DNA of 24,937 nucleotides from JAGVPT01 sp964642725 (GTDB lineage: Bacteria; Bacteroidota; Ignavibacteria; UBA10030; UBA8401), in the NCBI GenBank assembly GCA_964642725.1, contig CAZXQG010000042.1:1-24937 (forward strand). The letters run 5' to 3'. Every line of letters begins with the position of its first letter. The stretch's first letter is position 1. Below the pieces are notes generated by a model. It made no database searches. It was not told the origin of the DNA and saw nothing but the letters and a program-made list of their open reading frames with translations. A program made the translations under genes and the position numbers. This document shows, one piece after another, positions 13,803-21,989 of the stretch.

Positions 13803-15752
13803 TTATTGCGAAGCGTGCAAGTCGAGAACAACGTAACGCTCATCGTGGTAGACTGTTGGAAGCGAAGACACTGTGCCATGCATTAAACTCTCTTCAAGAA
13901 CAATATAGTCAGCATGTTCTTGTTTGGCGAGCCTTTGTAAATCCTGAAGTGTTAATTCATAATACCCTTGCTGATCAAATTCGCGTGGCGCGGGGAACGT
14001 GATACCAAGATTAACCAGACGTTGATGTGCCTGATGATAAATGGAAGCATCAAACGCGAGCTGGTTCACTTCCGCAATTGTTGCATAGATGCCTCGCTCA
14101 GCAACAAGACGAAATGCACCGAAGTCATCCCAGTTCAATGGTGGAACGATGAACAATGATCGTTGAGGCGTTGATGTCCGTGCCCAGTGCATCAGAGCCG
14201 CAGTGCGAGCCGGAGCCTCATGCATAAAGATACGTTCCTTTATCCCGGCAATATCGGGTATAAAAGGAATTTGTCTGTCCTTTAACGAAATGATCAAATG
14301 ATGGCTAAGCAGTACACACAACGTCGCTATAATCAACTGTCGGAAAGAAATGTCTAATCCAGAAGTTTTAGTTAATGATTTGGCTTGATGATTGAGCTTT
14401 TTGAAGACGAAGAGCAATGCCATTGCAATTGCAACAATGCTTCCGACAACAACGTTTTCGACAAGCTCTTGAAAGCCCGCAAAAGGGAAGAAATCATCGC
14501 CTATGAGAATGCACAACAAGAAAATGCCAGCATAAAGGATAGCTGCAAGGAATAATTTGAACGAATCCGTTTGTCGCCTGATGCGTAAAGCGATGAAGCC
14601 GTACGCTACGAAGGCAAGAGTGTCTGCCATAACAGCAAACTTCATCGGAAGAATTGCGGAAAAGAAAAGAAATATGATTGCAGCCGATACTTCCCAGGGT
14701 TTCCACCACGAAAGCGCAGTAGCGCCGTTTCTCAACTCGTTGCGCCATCGATATATTCCGTTTACTACCATTATAAAAATTATAGGTTTGATAAAATATG
14801 TAGCACGGAAGAGGAACATAAGCATAATCGTCGGATTCTTTGTCACGTACGAATTGAATGCGTACAATGCCATTAAAACAAACCAACAAGTGAACAGAAT
14901 CCAGAGCACGCCCCGTTTCCACTCATTAATGTATCGTGCAAACCACACTGCACCGGCGAGATTGATGAAGAACCAGCCGTACCCTTCGCGCCAATGGGCA
15001 TCAATAAATGCATGCAAGGCATAGAGGCGAAACTGAGTATAGAAATCAAATCCATCTACCGTAAAATTCGACGGCACATAGGCGAGGATATAGACAATAT
15101 TTGGCAGAGCGAACAATCCGCCTCCAACGATGACCATTGCTCGTTTGCCAAAAGAATCTTGCGACTTGAAGAGAATTTCAACACCAACGGCAGAAGCTGT
15201 CAACACTCCGACGTATGGGTGAATGTTGAATACAAAACTACTGAGTGCCATCGAAACAAAGTAACGTTTCCGAAGAAGGAGAGTAATCGCTGCGAGTGCT
15301 AAAGGCATTGCCGCCAATGCCGTCACAAATGATTGGATTGGAACCGCTGAGGCGTGCAATGATCCGCGCAAAGGGTGAGTGATGGAGATAATAGCGAGAA
15401 CCAATGCTGAAGAAAACGTATCTTGAGTCAATTCTAACGAAAGAAACCAGAGGGAGAGGAATGTGAGAAACAAGAAAACAAGGAAGAAACACTCCCAAAT
15501 GATGTCGACATTGGCATTGATTTGATACAAAAAACCGCCGATGTATTTATAGAGATGGTACGGTCCACGGACGCCGGAAGAAACGAGCAAATCATATTTC
15601 GAAAAAAGTCCGGGATGCGCAAACTCTTTTCCTATTGGGAGACCGAGAAGTAAATCCCCGTTTGCTGGGACTGCGCGATAGAGCGATTGATACACAACGC
15701 AAATCATTGAGATTAGCGAGCCAATGGCCAACGGGGAGCGTTTTGTGGGCAT
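13803..15752 (-). CDS. Large multi-spanning membrane protein of unknown function, possible DUF6798/GT-C type
   Basis: The protein has many hydrophobic segments over its first 480 residues or so, then a soluble tail of about 150 residues. I chose the ATG at 15752 (649 residues) because it follows GAGGTGA at a good distance and starts 2 nt after the stop of the upstream gene; an ATG at 15785 would add 11 residues and overlap that gene by 31 bp. The tail reads WARTSTPQRSLFIVPPLNWDD, followed by FRLVAERGIYATIAE. It recalls membrane glycosyltransferase-like proteins in which a hydrophobic core ends in a periplasmic domain, and DUF6798 proteins; this is from memory and not checked. I see no clear catalytic motif. 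It could be a GT-C transferase or a polymerase. Confidence 0.6.
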   Translation of the reverse strand: MPTKRSPLAIGSLISMICVVYQSLYRAVPANGDLLLGLPIGKEFAHPGLFSKYDLLVSSGVRGPYHLYKYIGGFLYQINANVDIIWECFFLVFLFLTFLSLWFLSLELTQDTFSSALVLAIISITHPLRGSLHASAVPIQSFVTALAAMPLALAAITLLLRKRYFVSMALSSFVFNIHPYVGVLTASAVGVEILFKSQDSFGKRAMVIVGGGLFALPNIVYILAYVPSNFTVDGFDFYTQFRLYALHAFIDAHWREGYGWFFINLAGAVWFARYINEWKRGVLWILFTCWFVLMALYAFNSYVTKNPTIMLMFLFRATYFIKPIIFIMVVNGIYRWRNELRNGATALSWWKPWEVSAAIIFLFFSAILPMKFAVMADTLAFVAYGFIALRIRRQTDSFKLFLAAILYAGIFLLCILIGDDFFPFAGFQELVENVVVGSIVAIAMALLFVFKKLNHQAKSLTKTSGLDISFRQLIIATLCVLLSHHLIISLKDRQIPFIPDIAGIKERIFMHEAPARTAALMHWARTSTPQRSLFIVPPLNWDDFGAFRLVAERGIYATIAEVNQLAFDASIYHQAHQRLVNLGITFPAPREFDQQGYYELTLQDLQRLAKQEHADYIVLEESLMHGTVSSLPTVYHDERYVVLDLHASQ

Positions 15753-15754
15753 CT

Positions 15755-17476
15755 TCACCTCATACTCCGCATCAATCGTTCCCACAAACGAATTTGCACG
15801 CGGGTTGGCAGAAAACGGGCAGCAAGTGCCATTCCTTTTCCTGATGAGCCGATAATGAGATTGGTGCTTCCTTTCCCGATTTGTTGAATGATAGCTGCAG
15901 CAACATCTTCAGGTTGCAAAAGTTTTGCCGCGTCATCTTCTTTTACGCCGGAGTTTTTCTGGAAGTTCGTTGCCGTTCCCGACGGCGATACGAGAATTAC
16001 TTCGACCGAGCTAGGAATTCTCCGTCCCGCTAACTCTCCTTGTAAAGCTTGGGTGTATCTGATGATAAACGCCTTCGATGCAGCATACACCGACATATAC
16101 GGCAACGGCTGATAACCTGCAGACGAGCCAATGTTAACGAGTGTTCCGTGTCCATGTTTGATAAAGACGGGTAGAACTGCGTTCGTAAGTTTTACAGGCG
16201 CCTCACAATTGAGCGCAAGAACATCAGCAAGTTCATGTGAAGGAATTTCTTCTGTATTTCCCCGCTTACCGACCCCCGCGTTATTCACCAGGAGGTCTAT
16301 TTGATCAGCGTTCGTTTGAATGAACCGGACAATGTGTTGAACATCGTGGTCATGTGTGAGATCAGCATGGATAAATTCCGCTTGAAGAGATTTGGCAAGT
16401 TCCATACCCTTTTCCTTATCCCGGTCAACAACGACGATTGAATATCCACGCGCGTAGAGTTGCTCGGACAATGATCGACCAATGCCGCTTGCACCTCCGG
16501 TCACGATCGCAACGCCGAGACCGGGATTCTCCATTCTAAAATGATAGTGTGCGGTTTCCCGGAACCCCTGCGCCAAATCTCTTTTTGGAGCGAATCCCAA
16601 TGATCGCAATTTAGCGTTTGAAGCAATTAAAAGATTACTGAATAGATTTTGAACCTGCAGCGGTAAATACGGCCGCATAGCTCGAAAAAAACGAGACACC
16701 GGAAACGGAACATCCATCGTTCCCGCTTTCTTCCCGAAAATGCGCCCGATTTGTTGGAAGATGCTTCCTATCGAGATTGGCTCATTATCGGCAGCAAAAT
16801 AGATTTGTCGTAATAACTTTGGATGTTTCGAGACAACTATAAGTGCATCAATGAGGTCATCAACATAAATGAAAGACAATTTGCCTGGAAAATTGAATCG
16901 TGTATATGCTTTATTGTTGACGACAGCATCTATGAAGGCGCGCAGATGGCTCCGGCGCCGCATGCCGGGGCCGTACACGAGCGCCGGGCGGACAATAACG
17001 AACGGCAGTTCCGAAGCGGTAAGATGCTGCTCGCACGCGAGTTTTGATTTGCCATAATCCGTCAACGGATTCGGTTTTGAATCCTCCCTCAGGGGTGTGG
17101 TGCATGGGTCGTGTTTCGTTCGGTCGACGGCGCCAATAGTGCTTGTGAAGACAAATCGTTTGAGTTTCTTTGAACCTTCTGCAATGTGAATCAGCGTGTC
17201 GGTAAATTCGATGTTATCGCGTCGATATTCATCTCCGTTACCAAGGTCTGCACGCCCCCCGATGTGAAAGATAATGGCGCATGATCGAATTACGCTTGCA
17301 TGTTGCTCAATTGACGAGCCGTCGCCGCGTAATATTTTTACGCCCCTGCAAATATCTGTAGGAAGTTTTTTTTCGTCTCGCACAAGACAATAAATGACAT
17401 TCGTTTTCGTCCTGAGCAGGCGCCGTACAAGATGCTGACCGATAAATCCGCTTGCACCCGTGACAAAATAGTTCAC
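15755..17476 (-). CDS. Fusion of an extended SDR (epimerase/reductase) and a classical SDR
   Basis: Two complete short-chain dehydrogenase/reductase domains lie in one 573-residue frame. Residues 1-310 are an extended SDR with TGASGFIG at 6-13, FTSTIGAVD at 110-118 and YGKSK at 141-145. Residues 320-573 are a classical SDR with TGGASGIG at 326-333, NNAG at 398-401, GSSAG at 450-454 and YAASK at 464-468. Both catalytic YxxxK motifs and both Rossmann motifs are intact, so both halves should be active. A Met at 315 may mark the start of the ancestral second gene. The stop overlaps the SD of the downstream membrane-protein gene, and the start overlaps the upstream methyltransferase by 4 bp. The two halves may catalyse consecutive steps on one sugar or lipid; the substrate is unknown. 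Confidence 0.88.
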   Translation of the reverse strand: MNYFVTGASGFIGQHLVRRLLRTKTNVIYCLVRDEKKLPTDICRGVKILRGDGSSIEQHASVIRSCAIIFHIGGRADLGNGDEYRRDNIEFTDTLIHIAEGSKKLKRFVFTSTIGAVDRTKHDPCTTPLREDSKPNPLTDYGKSKLACEQHLTASELPFVIVRPALVYGPGMRRRSHLRAFIDAVVNNKAYTRFNFPGKLSFIYVDDLIDALIVVSKHPKLLRQIYFAADNEPISIGSIFQQIGRIFGKKAGTMDVPFPVSRFFRAMRPYLPLQVQNLFSNLLIASNAKLRSLGFAPKRDLAQGFRETAHYHFRMENPGLGVAIVTGGASGIGRSLSEQLYARGYSIVVVDRDKEKGMELAKSLQAEFIHADLTHDHDVQHIVRFIQTNADQIDLLVNNAGVGKRGNTEEIPSHELADVLALNCEAPVKLTNAVLPVFIKHGHGTLVNIGSSAGYQPLPYMSVYAASKAFIIRYTQALQGELAGRRIPSSVEVILVSPSGTATNFQKNSGVKEDDAAKLLQPEDVAAAIIQQIGKGSTNLIIGSSGKGMALAARFLPTRVQIRLWERLMRSMR

Positions 17477-18495
17477 AAAGATTCCTTTCGTACAGCAATT
17501 TCAACACATGCAGGGGAGTTTGCCGTCAATGTCACGAGCGACATCACACAGACAATGGGAAGCAAAACAGGTCCGATGGCAGTAATAAACTTGGTCCATC
17601 GAGGATAACGCAAATAGGATTCATCGGGGCGTCGTTTTTTTCTGCTATTGTAGAAATAATTGTGAGAACGGCTAATGACATTCAAGAGGGTTTGGTACCA
17701 TCCGAATGGGTCATACTCTATAGAGAAACGATACGACCGGCAAAGACTGAGTCCATTGACCTCTATCAGACGTTTCAATCCGCGCTGAGTAAAGTGGCAC
17801 AAGTGATGTGGGACATCGAGGTACGTCCAATAATTACCGCCAAATCTTGCAAGCAAACTGGCCAAATTTGGGACAGAAATCAACAAAACGCCGTTGGGTT
17901 TCAGAATGGCATGAATAGTCCGAAGAACCTCTTGAGGATCACTTGTGTGTTCGAGTGAGTGCCACATGGTAACGGCATCGAATGAATTTGGCTGGAGGAC
18001 GCCGCGTTTGATCAAAACTTCTGAAAACATTTCTGATATAAACGTCACCCCGTGCGACACGTCTGCGAACTTTGCATTTTTTTCATTCGGCTCAATAACC
18101 GTCACCCGATGTCCACGCCGGGCAACGCCGTTTGCAAATGCGCATGCGCCGCCCCCGATGTCCAACAACGACGCTTTTGGAATGTCAAGGAGATCAAGGA
18201 GTTTTTGTATGCGACGGTTGACAAACCAGCGAAGGAGTGTGTTTGCGCTCGAAGATATCTTGTCGTCGGAAGCATCTGGAAGAAGCTCGTAGTGATCCGG
18301 TGGAATATCCGGAGTGGTAAATCCGTTGCCACACGCTTCGCAATAAAACACCTCATAGTTACCAAGATGGCGGATATCTTCGCAGGTTCGCAATCCTGTG
18401 AAGTGCGACCGGTTTGACGTATAGCAAATGCGGCAAGTAAGTTGGGTAGACACGTTACGAGAGTTCTTGCTTTGAACCATTTTGATATATGGCAT
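17473..18495 (-). CDS. Class I SAM-dependent methyltransferase with N-terminal Cys4 zinc-ribbon-like motif
   Basis: The 340-residue protein starts with a probable zinc site made of Cys21, Cys24, Cys52 and Cys55. A Rossmann-like SAM domain follows, with motif I LLDIGGGACAF (110-120), the acidic strand VTVIEPNEKN and the post-motif MWHSLEHTSDP, which is typical of Methyltransf_23-type enzymes. A hydrophobic segment lies near the C-terminus (about 308-328). Such proteins are frequent in O-antigen and capsule clusters, where they are thought to methylate sugars or lipid-linked intermediates. The start is uncertain: ATG at 18495 overlaps the upstream glycosyltransferase gene by 41 bp, and ATG at 18480 by 26 bp; neither has a clear SD. 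The 3' end overlaps the SDR fusion by 4 bp. Confidence 0.85.
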   Translation of the reverse strand: MPYIKMVQSKNSRNVSTQLTCRICYTSNRSHFTGLRTCEDIRHLGNYEVFYCEACGNGFTTPDIPPDHYELLPDASDDKISSSANTLLRWFVNRRIQKLLDLLDIPKASLLDIGGGACAFANGVARRGHRVTVIEPNEKNAKFADVSHGVTFISEMFSEVLIKRGVLQPNSFDAVTMWHSLEHTSDPQEVLRTIHAILKPNGVLLISVPNLASLLARFGGNYWTYLDVPHHLCHFTQRGLKRLIEVNGLSLCRSYRFSIEYDPFGWYQTLLNVISRSHNYFYNSRKKRRPDESYLRYPRWTKFITAIGPVLLPIVCVMSLVTLTANSPACVEIAVRKESL

Positions 18496-19426
18496 CGACG
18501 AAGTATAGCGGACGTCGCTTTATTTCTTCGTAAATGCGGCCGACATATTCGCCAATAACGCCGAGCGAAAGCAATTGAATGCCGCCGAAAAACGAAATCA
18601 GCAGTACGATTGTCGGGAAACCGGCTAGGAAAAATCCGGGGTCGAATATTTTTACGACAAGGACGTAAGCTGAAAACAGGACTGCTAACAGGACAATCAT
18701 CGAGCCGAATAAAGTGAGTAACCGCAGCGGCACAATTGAAAATGAGGTGATGGCATCGATTGAGAACAGCAACATTTTACGCCATGGGTAATGCGTCTCT
18801 CCAACAAAGCGAGGCTTACGGTCGTAGGTCACGGGAATTTGTTTGAATCCCGTCCAACTCACCAATCCACGAATGAACCGATGACTTTCACGCAGCCGCT
18901 TCATTGCTTCAACGACCTTCCTGTCCATCAATCGAAAATCACCAGTGTCAACCGGAATGCTGACTTTAGTAATGCGGCGTAGCAATCGGTAGAAAAGTTT
19001 TGCCGTGAAAAGTTTGAAGAACTTTTCTCCTTCGCGCATTCGGCGTTGACCGTAGACAACTTGATACCCTTCACGCCATTTTGCAACCATTTCTGAAATT
19101 AATTCGGGCGGGTCTTGCAAATCAGCGTCGATCAGGATAACGGCATCGCCGACGGCAATGTCCATTCCTGCAGTAACAGCGACTTGATGTCCGAAATTAC
19201 GGCTGAGGCTCACAACTTTCAGATGTGGATAGGTTTTTGTCAGTTCCACGCCAACGTTGAACGATTCATCAACGCTTCCGTCGTTTACCAATATGAGTTC
19301 ATAACTCGTTTTCAACTGTTTTAGCACACCATCAGTGCGCTTGACAAATTCCGGCAAGCCCTTCGCCTCATTGTAACAAGGAGCAGCGACGGAGATTTCT
19401 ATCCTTCTTTTTGATTTTGACGTCAT
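18455..19426 (-). CDS. GT2 polyprenyl-phosphate glycosyltransferase (GtrB/DPM-like), second copy
   Basis: The 323-residue protein has a GT-A domain with LVNDGSVDES at 46-55, LSRNFGHQVA at 74-83 and DADLQDPPE at 100-108. Two C-terminal membrane helices (about 228-260 and 270-293) end in LGVIGEYVGRIYEE. It has the same architecture as the product of 7762-8712 but clearly different sequence, so the cluster probably makes two different lipid-phosphate sugars. It overlaps the upstream methyltransferase gene by 4 bp, which suggests translational coupling. The reaction is transfer of a hexose from a nucleotide sugar to undecaprenyl phosphate; the sugar cannot be told from the sequence. Confidence 0.92.
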   Translation of the reverse strand: MTSKSKRRIEISVAAPCYNEAKGLPEFVKRTDGVLKQLKTSYELILVNDGSVDESFNVGVELTKTYPHLKVVSLSRNFGHQVAVTAGMDIAVGDAVILIDADLQDPPELISEMVAKWREGYQVVYGQRRMREGEKFFKLFTAKLFYRLLRRITKVSIPVDTGDFRLMDRKVVEAMKRLRESHRFIRGLVSWTGFKQIPVTYDRKPRFVGETHYPWRKMLLFSIDAITSFSIVPLRLLTLFGSMIVLLAVLFSAYVLVVKIFDPGFFLAGFPTIVLLISFFGGIQLLSLGVIGEYVGRIYEEIKRRPLYFVDAIYQNGSKQELS

Positions 19427-20628
19427 GATGGTTGCACTTTCGGTTTGTGCGCGACAATAACGACATTCCAGCAGAGTGGGCGAAGAAATGGGAAAACTGC
19501 AAGGAGAAGACGGTCTACTGCTTCGAGCGGATTATATAACCACGACCATCTGTCTGCCTCTTCTATTACTTTTTTCCAGTAGCGCTCTTTATTAGGATCA
19601 CGCTGTTGCACGAAAGCCATTAAGACAAAAATGGAGAGTGTTGTTAGCCAAAACCAGCGCGTTTGGACATCGTCAAAATAATTCCGGAACATTCGCACAT
19701 CGGCCAGCTTAAACGGATGCTCATCAACCGTACGCACTTGCATGGCGCGTTTGCGGTAGACATTAATGGCCGGGTTGTATGCTACCGGATCCCAGCTTAC
19801 TAAGACTCCGTCTGGTTTAAGATGTTTTAGAATATTCTTTAGGGTCGGTTTAAGGTCAACATGGTGAAAAAGATTACCTGCATATATGATGTCGAATTGC
19901 TGGTCATTGCGCAACGCAAGATTTTCCGCAGCTGACTTGTGTATCTTGATGGTCGTTCCATTCTTTTCCGCAAGTTGCTTTGCCACATCGAGCATTTTCT
20001 GTGAAAGGTCGGTCGCAGTAACGTCAGCGCCTTCGAGTGCGAAGTAGACACTTGCTTCACCAAGTCCACAGCCGATATCGAGCAGCGTTTTACCTGTTAA
20101 GTCGCCAAGCGCCTGCCGAATGTAGCGCATTTCCGGTGCTGTCGAGGCTTCATTCATTTGCCTCACATTAATCTTGAGTGCGTCCTCAACCGAGGCCCAA
20201 TCGTCATGGAAATGTTCTTCCGCGTGAAGCCGTTTTGCTGTTTCATCGGTACCATAGTTTGTCCGTAAAAGCCCTGCTTCACCGGCTATCCTCTGAGCAG
20301 TCGTGCGAAAGAATTCAAGATTTTCTTTTTGTACAGAATCGTCTCCAAAGAGCAGCCCCGATGTCTTTTGTTGCTGAACTGCTTCCTGATTATCACCGCG
20401 GGTGTAAAAATGAACATGTTCGATGGAGAAAGTTGATTTCCCATGTCCGGGCGACGTCCATTCGACAGAAACAAAATTGGGACGGGGATAATCGAATTGC
20501 ATCGAGAGAATGAACTCTGACCACCGGTGGTAATTTTCAGCTGACAACAGCCGCTCTTGTTCCGCAAAATCGCGGGCTGCACTAAGGAACTGATGGATGG
20601 CGCTTTCAAATAGAATTTTCTTTGGCAT
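19423..20628 (-). CDS. Class I SAM-dependent methyltransferase with unassigned N-terminal domain
   Basis: In this 401-residue protein the SAM-binding core lies at about 178-285: motif I LLDIGCGLGEA at 182-192, acidic strand end DVTATDLSQ at 202-210, and IIYAGNLFHHVD at 247-258. The first 170 residues form a separate region I do not recognise, including HRWSEFILSMQFDYPRPNF and VEWTSPGHGKSTFSIEHVHFY. Two further hydrophobic stretches (about 325-340 and 372-392) suggest contact with the membrane, perhaps to reach a lipid-linked substrate. The gene is coupled to the GtrB-like gene by a 4-bp overlap and lies 14 nt after the radical SAM gene. The methyl acceptor is unknown. Confidence 0.85.
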   Translation of the reverse strand: MPKKILFESAIHQFLSAARDFAEQERLLSAENYHRWSEFILSMQFDYPRPNFVSVEWTSPGHGKSTFSIEHVHFYTRGDNQEAVQQQKTSGLLFGDDSVQKENLEFFRTTAQRIAGEAGLLRTNYGTDETAKRLHAEEHFHDDWASVEDALKINVRQMNEASTAPEMRYIRQALGDLTGKTLLDIGCGLGEASVYFALEGADVTATDLSQKMLDVAKQLAEKNGTTIKIHKSAAENLALRNDQQFDIIYAGNLFHHVDLKPTLKNILKHLKPDGVLVSWDPVAYNPAINVYRKRAMQVRTVDEHPFKLADVRMFRNYFDDVQTRWFWLTTLSIFVLMAFVQQRDPNKERYWKKVIEEADRWSWLYNPLEAVDRLLLAVFPFLRPLCWNVVIVAHKPKVQPS

Positions 20629-20642
20629 AACACTCTATCACA

Positions 20643-21824
20643 TTAAGCAACAATACTTGTTTGTTCCTTTGATTTTGCATGTTTTAGAGACCTGATGTGT
20701 TCCGCGGTCTCGAGTATTTTTTCGTAGGATAATGGCCAGCGGTTTTTTGGAGGCGAAGCAAAAAATGTTTTTATGCGCTGGATCTTTGCCGCCATGAAGC
20801 GCATTGAGATAGTCATTTCAGGATAACTGCCATACATGCAACCAGTACAGGGTTTCGTTTTTTTTAGAACATCATCGCGGAATACTGCGTCGTAATAAAC
20901 TTTCGGGAAGCTTTGCGAGTAGGTTGGGACGGAGCGCGGTAGACGATGGTCGCAGCACGGCGCAAAATCCCCGTTTGGCAATACAGCAAAATAAAGATTG
21001 GGACTATCGCAAACGCCGTCATTTTTATTTCGCCAAGTTGTGGGTTCATTGCGCACAAAGCGTTTAATATCGTCCAAATACTGATCGCTGTCATACAGCA
21101 AGTAGCCCTCCTTCTGCATCGCACGCACCCGTTCTATTACGTTCTCGACGTATGGGTACTCATGTGGAAGGAACCTTGCGGCTTGATCGAACGTGCGGAA
21201 ATTCATCGGATGGAGGTTATCCGTAACATGGATCGGAACAAGCGAAGTATACCAACCGATTTCTGTCCCAAAGCGAATCACGTCTTCGATATCGTTTAGA
21301 TTTTCTCGCTGCATTACACAACCGAGTGCTGCGAAGCTCCCTTCTTTTGGCAGATACTTTGTGTACGTTGCCATCGTTTGGAGTGCGCGATGCCAAGATT
21401 TTTTAAACCCGCCGTTAATATCATCCTGCGTTGGAGGATAAAGCGAATCGAGCGAGATAGAAATATCTTTTCCCCCGTATTCAATTGATTTATGAATCTG
21501 TTCTTCTGTCGCTAGCCCATTGGTCTGCATTCGAACGTGAACACCGCGTGTCTCGAACTCGCGAATAATTTCTGGCAGATCCTCGCGGACGTATGGCTCC
21601 CCGCCTGTTAACAATACAATCGCAACCCCTAGTTTCGCAAAATTTTCTGCAATTTGCTTGATTTCATCCAGCGAACACTCCCGCACATCAGAATTCGCAT
21701 AAATGATATTGCATTGCTTGCATGTAAGGTTACAGCGCGACGTAATGTAGAACTGTACATACACCGGCGCATTCTGGAATAGCGCCGCCTTTGCGAGTGT
21801 TTTATATGAGAGTGATGAAAACAT
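20643..21824 (-). CDS. Radical SAM protein with SPASM-like C-terminal cysteines
   Basis: The radical SAM cluster motif is RCNLTCKQC, followed by LTGGEPYVREDL and ISISLDS on the expected strands of the partial TIM barrel. A C-terminal region has spaced cysteines (GVCDSPN, APCCDHR, KPCTGCMYG) like the auxiliary-cluster SPASM or twitch region. I use the ATG at 21824 (MFSSLSYKTLAKAALF, 393 residues). The frame stays open to a TTG at 21953, but that stretch contains a C6-T8 tract and looks like upstream DNA. Alternatives are ATG 21890, or GTG 21881, which has AAAGGAG 9 nt upstream. It is the first gene of the minus-strand cluster. The substrate is unknown; a sugar or peptide modification is possible. 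Confidence 0.85.
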   Translation of the reverse strand: MFSSLSYKTLAKAALFQNAPVYVQFYITSRCNLTCKQCNIIYANSDVRECSLDEIKQIAENFAKLGVAIVLLTGGEPYVREDLPEIIREFETRGVHVRMQTNGLATEEQIHKSIEYGGKDISISLDSLYPPTQDDINGGFKKSWHRALQTMATYTKYLPKEGSFAALGCVMQRENLNDIEDVIRFGTEIGWYTSLVPIHVTDNLHPMNFRTFDQAARFLPHEYPYVENVIERVRAMQKEGYLLYDSDQYLDDIKRFVRNEPTTWRNKNDGVCDSPNLYFAVLPNGDFAPCCDHRLPRSVPTYSQSFPKVYYDAVFRDDVLKKTKPCTGCMYGSYPEMTISMRFMAAKIQRIKTFFASPPKNRWPLSYEKILETAEHIRSLKHAKSKEQTSIVA

Positions 21825-21945
21825 CGAATTCGTTGGATTGATTGCGGAAATAAGATATAAAAAAAAGGGGGGAAAAACCACGTAATTCATCTCCTTTGAA
21901 AGAACAGCCTGCATTCTGTGGGGGGCGGATTTTCCTTGCAACGAA

Positions 21946-21974
21946 TTGCCCAAATTTTCGTATATTCATAAAAT
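21946..21974 (+). promoter_or_regulatory. Candidate promoter of the SpoIIE-type phosphatase gene
   Basis: TTGCCC (21946-21951) and TAAAAT (21969-21974) are separated by 17 nt, and the ATG follows 15 nt later, so the leader would be very short. An alternative is TTGCAA (21936-21941) with TATATT (21961-21966) at 19 nt. The AT-rich gap of about 165 nt (21825-21989) must also hold the divergent promoter of the minus-strand cluster, which I could not place. Confidence 0.35.
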
Positions 21975-21989
21975 TCAAATTGCAATCCC

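Noticed and set aside
21825..21953. Upstream extension of the radical SAM protein to a TTG start
   Set aside because: The added residues include a stretch from a C6-T8 tract, have no family match, and reach into the shared promoter region.
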